NCBI GenBank assembly: GCA_045588675.1 | Contig: JAZNER010000068.1 | Coordinates: forward strand, 1-28,845 | Reading direction: 5' to 3' | DNA: 28,845 nt | From: SVTX01 sp045588675 | GTDB taxonomy: Bacteria > Bacillota > Clostridia > Oscillospirales > CAG-272 | The notes under the pieces: generated by a model | What the model saw: only the letters and a program-made list of their open reading frames with translations | Databases searched by the model: none | What the model was told of the DNA's origin: nothing | Position numbers and translations under genes: made by a program | Shown: positions 28,835 to 28,845 of the stretch, one piece after another | How positions within the stretch are numbered: the stretch's first letter is position 1 | How the letters are laid out: each line of letters starts with the position of its first letter

Positions 28835-28845
28835 CTTTTTTTCTT

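Noticed and set aside
1..28845. tRNA, rRNA and CRISPR genes
   Set aside because: All intergenic gaps were read on both strands; no cloverleaf with a TTC-type T-loop, no rRNA stretch and no spaced repeats were seen.

Overview
The window is a compact, AT-rich stretch of a bacterial chromosome with 26 supported protein genes. Gaps are short, Shine-Dalgarno sites are strong (AGGAGG type), and promoters are often close to TTGACA-17-TATAAT. The gene set (PcrA with a Tudor-like tail, RmuC, MgtC, TypA, TrmL, a lone SufBC pair, a ferredoxin:thioredoxin-reductase-like protein, and a lipoprotein with repeats and a GH25 domain) points to an anaerobic Firmicute of class Clostridia. An uncultured gut Oscillospiraceae or Christensenellales relative is likely. 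No rRNA, tRNA, CRISPR array, prophage or IS element is visible, and no gene-free gap exceeds 300 bases.

Layout. 86-1048 (+) is an S1-domain RNA-binding protein facing the helicase gene pcrA (1092-3530, -) across a bidirectional terminator. Upstream of pcrA is a tiny Gln/Asn-only protein (3637-3810, -). A minus-strand unit then reads secA (6351-9104) to two uncharacterised membrane proteins. Divergent from secA, trmL-mnmA (9317-10892, +) form a tRNA-modification operon. 10962-13514 (-) is a three-gene unit: a short-chain dehydrogenase, a type I dehydroquinase relative and a quinone-oxidoreductase-type reductase. A divergent AraC-type regulator (13629-14432, +) has a promoter interlocked with that of the unit. 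14488-15456 (-) encodes a Dabb protein and an unknown protein with a distant ThyX-like look. 15674-19289 (+) is antiporter-mgtC-rmuC. 19416-23319 (+) is a THUMP methyltransferase, rsmA and the GH25 lipoprotein. typA follows on the minus strand. 25402-28766 (-) is a redox and Fe-S operon: trxB, sufC, a short sufB, an FTR-like protein and trxA.

The most unusual signal is a family of four ~113-bp three-hairpin repeats (5342-5455, 5461-5572, 25941-26053, 27732-27844). Every copy lies in the sense orientation between the stop of one minus-strand gene and the start of the next. In three of the four cases the repeat's own last bases form the Shine-Dalgarno site of the downstream gene. Hairpin arms vary between copies in ways that keep pairing. 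This suggests a structured RNA element that spreads into operon junctions and brings its own ribosome-binding site.

The second point of interest is the redox operon. Its thioredoxin reductase lacks the usual NADPH-phosphate motif, and it sits with a six-cysteine FTR-like protein, thioredoxin and a minimal SufBC pair. This suggests thiol reduction coupled to Fe-S metabolism or ferredoxin rather than plain NADPH.
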